From assembly GCA_964017155.1 (NCBI GenBank), contig OZ024854.1:46896423-46960422 (forward strand): 64,000 nucleotides of DNA, given 5' to 3'. The position numbers and the translations under genes are program-made. The DNA is from Oasisia sp. SBJ-2009. Its lineage: Eukaryota; Annelida; Polychaeta; Sabellida; Siboglinidae. The notes under the pieces are model-generated. The model made no database searches. It was given only the letters and a program-made list of their open reading frames with translations, and was not told the origin of the DNA. Below, piece by piece: positions 61,201 to 64,000 of this stretch (positions are counted from its first letter, which is position 1; the number at the start of each line of letters is the position of its first letter).

Positions 61201-61989
61201 CACACGGCAATTCGATCCAGGCTCCTGTCACCCAGCACCACTACAGGAGAGAATGCAAACATCTCATAGCACTGCTGTGTAGTACGTCATATGGCCACAG
61301 TCATGCTTAACATTTTCAATGACCTTAGCATCAAACTGTCACAATTACAATGGTGCCATCAGGAAACTACATCAAGGTCATCTAGAAAATATAAATACTA
61401 AGGTTAATCTTTATTGCAGTGTTTTCTTACACTTAGCCAACTGTAAACAAGATGCTAATATAAGGAAGTAAATACACATACAACCGCAGTGCTTTCGAAT
61501 AAATGCAATGTTTACTCTATTCAGTTTCAGACACCATTTAACCTGATAATACATGTGTAATTTGTTCTAAATTGGCTAAACTAATGTTTACACTTGTATA
61601 TCAAACAAATTTTGGAACTCGGATACAATTTATTGAACGTACATCTGACCAAATCAGCCAGCCAATATGAAACAATTTAAACATTGTAATACTTTTGTAG
61701 TGTGGCAAACATTCACAGAACAACATATAAAATTATCATAATCCTGAAGCAGTTTTCATGCTGATGAGTAAATTGTTGTTCTCACATAATATGACTTTTT
61801 GAGCAGATATTTTTTACTGCATAACATTACATACATTAAAAAATCACATCATAGACTTATTTTACACATTCACATGAACCTACTGACTAGACTAGACTGT
61901 TGGCTGTTGTGATCTATGAAACATTGTCTTACCTGTATCTTCACCACTAGAGACAGCCACTTGCTTTTCTTCATCGCTGTGACTTGAAG
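53920..61989 (-). CDS. Death domain - coiled coil - kelch protein gene (5' incomplete)
   Basis: Model, minus strand: complement(join(53920-54821, 57353-57499, 58408-58449, 59566-59607, 60980-61240, 61933-61989)), about 482 residues visible. All introns are AG/GT and phase 1. Order: a short acidic/Ser segment (about residues 1-19), a Death domain (20-106), a charged coiled coil (107-183) and a six-bladed kelch propeller (184-482). Death domains make homotypic contacts in innate immune and apoptotic signalling; kelch propellers bind partner proteins, best known as substrate receptors in KLHL-CUL3 ligases. Here BTB and BACK are absent, so a signalling adaptor or sensor is my inference, not a known function. 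The 5' end was not found; upstream exons may lie past 62 kb or outside the window. Confidence 0.85.
54822..57352 (-). other. Intron of the Death-kelch gene
   Basis: A 2.5-kb intron, AT-rich, with TA/CATATA-rich sequence around 55240-55330 and three tandem CACGATA words near 56480. No other exon of the gene was recognised in it. Confidence 0.6.
57353..57499 (-). CDS. Death-kelch gene, coiled-coil exon of 3.5 units
   Basis: 147 nt, phase 1 on both sides (acceptor TTTCTTTCAG, donor GAAG|GTAAGA). After DEVRQLKE the peptide consists of 14-residue repeats: AIKREREQKQALEE, TAKREREQRQAAER, TVKREQELRKAAE. Hydrophobic/Ala positions alternate with Lys/Arg/Glu/Gln as in a charged coiled coil or single alpha helix. 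Confidence 0.9.
58408..58449 (-). CDS. Death-kelch gene, 42-nt exon (one coil unit)
   Basis: 42 nt, phase 1 on both sides, acceptor ATATATTTCAG and donor GAAG|GTAAGG. It encodes ERGLREQQQRKAAE, which ends like the last unit of the 147-nt exon (RKAAE). Confidence 0.82.
58934..59001 (+). pseudogene. Inverted copy of part of the coiled-coil exon
   Basis: These 68 nt are identical to the coding strand of 57389-57456 in the 147-nt exon but lie in the opposite orientation, inside the intron between the two 42-nt exons. They cover codons for QKQALEETAKREREQRQAAE and a few more. Identity stops abruptly on both sides and the copy is antisense to the gene, so it is not an exon of it. The preceding CCCTACAG looks acceptor-like, but no donor follows. 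Confidence 0.93.
59050..59543. mobile_element. Inverted-repeat element flanked by TTAA, about 490 bp
   Basis: The left end (59050-59102) TTAAAGCGACATGGTCCGTTC and beyond, and the right end (59491-59543), are inverted repeats over about 53 nt with only a few mismatches. Both outer ends carry TTAA, which would fit a TTAA target duplication as made by piggyBac-like elements, although the termini do not begin with CCC as in classic piggyBac. The interior has no transposase. It lies in the same intron as the inverted exon copy. Confidence 0.75.
59566..59607 (-). CDS. Death-kelch gene, 42-nt exon (first coil unit)
   Basis: 42 nt, phase 1 on both sides, acceptor GTATTTCAG and donor CGAG|GTACTC. It encodes EVITQLKEDKRACR, the first helical unit after the Death domain. 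The donor is a weaker match than the others. Confidence 0.75.
60205..60645. repeat. 63-70-bp tandem repeat, about 6 copies (intron)
   Basis: TGAATGACTTGAGATGACAT followed by AACAAGACATGTCACTAATA and ATCTCATGTCACCCATGGACC recurs at starts 60235, 60298, 60368, 60438, 60528 and 60598. The spacings are 63, 70, 70, 90 and 70 nt; the 90-nt unit carries an extra 20-nt CCATGGAAATCTCATGTCAC insertion. Confidence 0.93.
60980..61240 (-). CDS. Death-kelch gene, Death-domain exon
   Basis: 261 nt, phase 1 on both sides, acceptor CTCTCCTGTAG and donor GATG|GTGAGT. The peptide follows the six-helix Death-domain pattern: LDRIAVCLGNVYFRLGLLLN (helices 1-2), FIEQLEVKFPKDLYRLNFEV (helices 3-4), LLKWRDDNCHRPNMVNGLIE (helix 5 with the near-invariant LLxxW, and helix 6), TLHTLGKNDVVEIV. 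The whole domain sits in one symmetric exon. A CARD or DED is less likely because LLxxW with this spacing is characteristic of Death domains. Confidence 0.9.
61933..61989 (-). CDS. Death-kelch gene, first visible exon
   Basis: 57 nt, phase 1 on both sides, acceptor ACTTTGGCAG and donor ACAG|GTAAGA. It encodes SSHSDEEKQVAVSSGEDT, an acidic linker. It has no Met, so more 5' exons must exist. Confidence 0.7.
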
Positions 61990-63013
61990 CTGCCAAAGTA
62001 ACAACACCAAGACGTCATATCAAGGCTGAAGTTCACAATTTCACATACATCAGTACTATAAATGGTGCTTCAGAGAGTTAAAATGTTATACATTTCATCT
62101 GCGTAAACACCTGTCAGGTGTGTTAACATACAGGTACACATTTTTAGAGCTGAATTAACTGACATAGTGATGAGTGAACAAACTTATCCAGACGTCAACA
62201 AGACAACAAGAAGATTCACAATTGATTTGATACTTTGAGGGTCTGATCTACTATACACTGCTCTACAAATTATTCTCATAAAACACATGTTTTCTCACAT
62301 TATGTGTCATTCAGTTCAGTGAATATATATCCCAAAGTTCAGTTAAATTATTTCTTCCCCCTTCACAGACTTGAATCAGTCACAGTTGCTGCACAAGTGG
62401 AAGGAAACGTTGGCTCTTGAAAGCTATTCACACTAGCTCACCAATGGATACAGGAAACAATAAGCAACTCGTTCCTTGTCATATAACAGTGGCAACAATC
62501 ATCTACCGGTTAGTAATTACCACTTACCCATTGCTTGTTGCTGAAGATTGTCTTCGACGTAATATTCCGGTTATCTTGATATGCAAAAAGGAAAAAATTC
62601 CCCACATAAAAATAAGCCACATTTTATTTTGTTTTAACTGAAACCATTTAACAATTGTTCAATCACCATAGCATTACATTTGCAAGGAATTATTTTATAT
62701 TACTTTATTGTTATATTGCTACACACTTTGAAGAAACTTGTGATAGAATAATATACTTAGAAGTAGCTTTTTATACAATAACCTACACAGAAATACAATG
62801 AACACCCGGTAGTATTGCATCTAATCATATACATGTCATTAACATTTGCACGTTTTGCCCCAGAAATCCATATGAATTTAACACTAGCCAGTGTTGACCA
62901 GTGGTGTACCAACTAACTACTGCATACAGCAACTTATGAAACAACTACATTTAACAACAACATACACCTGGTTGAGTGGTTCACAGTTATCAATAATTAA
63001 AGGTGAGTCACAT
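61990..63013. other. Presumed intron or upstream region, no exon recognised
   Basis: I searched the minus strand for a phase-1 donor preceded by an open frame with a start codon and found none I would defend. AT-rich sequence. Confidence 0.4.
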
Positions 63014-64000
63014 TTAACAGCAACTTACAAGTAAATCATATCTAACAACTTATTAGTGAACGACACATAACAAGAAACTTGTGAGTAAATCATTCATGAC
63101 TGCAACTTGTGAGTAATTATTAAATCACACATGACAACAATTTGTGAGTAAATCACAAATAACAACAACTTGTTAGTATTAAAAATCACACATAACAACA
63201 ATTTGTGAGTATTAAAAATCACACATAACAACAACTTGTTAATATTAAAATTCACACATAACAACAATTTGTGAGTATTAAAAATCACACATAACAACAA
63301 CTTGTTAATATTAAAATTCACACATAACAACAATTTGTGAGTATTAAAAATCACACATAACAACAACTTGTTAATATTAAAAATCACACATAACAACAAT
63401 TTATGAGTATTAAAGATCGCACATAACAACAACTTGTTAGCATTAAAAATCACACATAACAACAACTTGTTAGTATTAAAAATCACACATGACAACAACT
63501 TTTGAGTAAATCACACATGACAACAACTTGTGAATAAATCACATATGACAACAACTTGTGAATAAATCACACATGACAACAACTTGTGAATAAATCACAA
63601 ATAACAGCAACTTACAAGTAAATCATATCTAACAACAACTTATTAGTGAACGACACATAACAAGAAACTTGTGAGTAAATCATTCATGACTGCAACTTGT
63701 GAGTAATTATTAAATCACACATGACAACAATTTGTGAGTAAATCACAAATAACAACAACTTGTTAGTATTAAAAATCACACATAACAACAATTTGTGAGT
63801 ATTAAAAATCACACATAACAACAACTTGTTAATATTAAAATTCACACATAACAACAATTTGTGAGTATTAAAAATCACACATAACAACAACTTGTTAATA
63901 TTAAAATTCACACATAACAACAATTTGTGAGTATTAAAAATCACACATAACAACAACTTGTTAATATTAAAAATCACACATAACAACAATTTATGAGTAT
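63014..64000. repeat. 33-bp array within a 590-bp tandem duplication
   Basis: The basic unit CACACATAACAACAACTTGT with TAGTATTAAAAAT is 33 nt. The block CTTACAAGTAAATCATATCT ... GTGAACGACACATAACAAGA occurs at about 63024 and again 590 nt later (CGACAC at 63061 and 63651), and the order of unit variants after it is the same, so the whole array was duplicated. The second copy runs off the window. Because 33 is divisible by 3, a minus-strand 11-residue repeat frame (LLLCVIFNINK type) stays open for over 100 codons; I regard it as an artefact. Confidence 0.93.

Noticed and set aside
63094..63989. Minus-strand 11-residue repeat proteins (LLLCVIFNINK type)
   Set aside because: These arise because the satellite unit is 33 nt; there is no start context, no other domain, and the array is duplicated as DNA.

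Overview
The window looks like nuclear DNA of an invertebrate animal, probably a marine one. Genes are split by GT-AG introns, coding density is very low, and the sequence is AT-rich and full of tandem arrays, tRNA-derived SINE-like repeats and hAT-type DNA transposon remnants. A mollusc or another lophotrochozoan, or a lancelet, would fit, but nothing here fixes the phylum. I see no bacterial operon, CRISPR array, rRNA gene or confident functional tRNA gene.

Two protein genes can be assembled by eye with all intron phases consistent. (1) A plus-strand WD40-repeat gene, 33581-44082: twelve exons, about 356 codons, ending at TAG 44080-44082 with AATAAA 52 nt downstream. Three hAT-type elements with 8-bp target duplications lie in or just beyond it (35524-35961, 37741-40442, 45691-46565), and intron 7 carries a tandem duplication that made a dead copy of the start of the next exon. 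(2) A minus-strand gene, 61989 down to 53920, 5' end not found: a Death domain, a coiled coil built from 14-residue units, and a six-bladed kelch propeller. Its internal exons are all phase 1 on both sides, the pattern expected of shuffled exons. This is the most interesting coding content: the architecture resembles a KLHL protein whose BTB-BACK part is replaced by a Death domain plus coiled coil.

Layout: 1-1940 has no visible gene; 1944-2059 is a CACG/CA microsatellite; 2690-3610 is a 50-bp array; 3611-8890 is repeat-bearing non-coding DNA with SINE fragments; 8940-9993 is a cluster of microsatellites (CT, CTGC, TA); 12239-15033 is a 2.8-kb GGGA-rich polypurine satellite; 15040-24280 is mostly featureless; 24288-24540 is a large near-perfect palindrome fused to a LINE-like 3' end; 25125-25440 is another short-unit array; 29440-30210 is CpG-rich; 30955-31320 is GA/CT-rich; 33581-44082 is the WD40 gene; 45691-47270 is a BED-type hAT remnant abutting a 40-bp array; 48900-50640 is CA-rich simple satellite; 51037-53250 is a 46-bp satellite of about 48 units; 53920-61989 is the Death-kelch gene; 63014-64000 is a 33-bp array inside a 590-bp tandem duplication that runs off the window.

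Many long open frames (46.5-47.3 kb, 49.0-50.6 kb, 63.1-64.0 kb, 12.2-15.1 kb, 9.0-9.6 kb) are repeats without stop codons, not genes.
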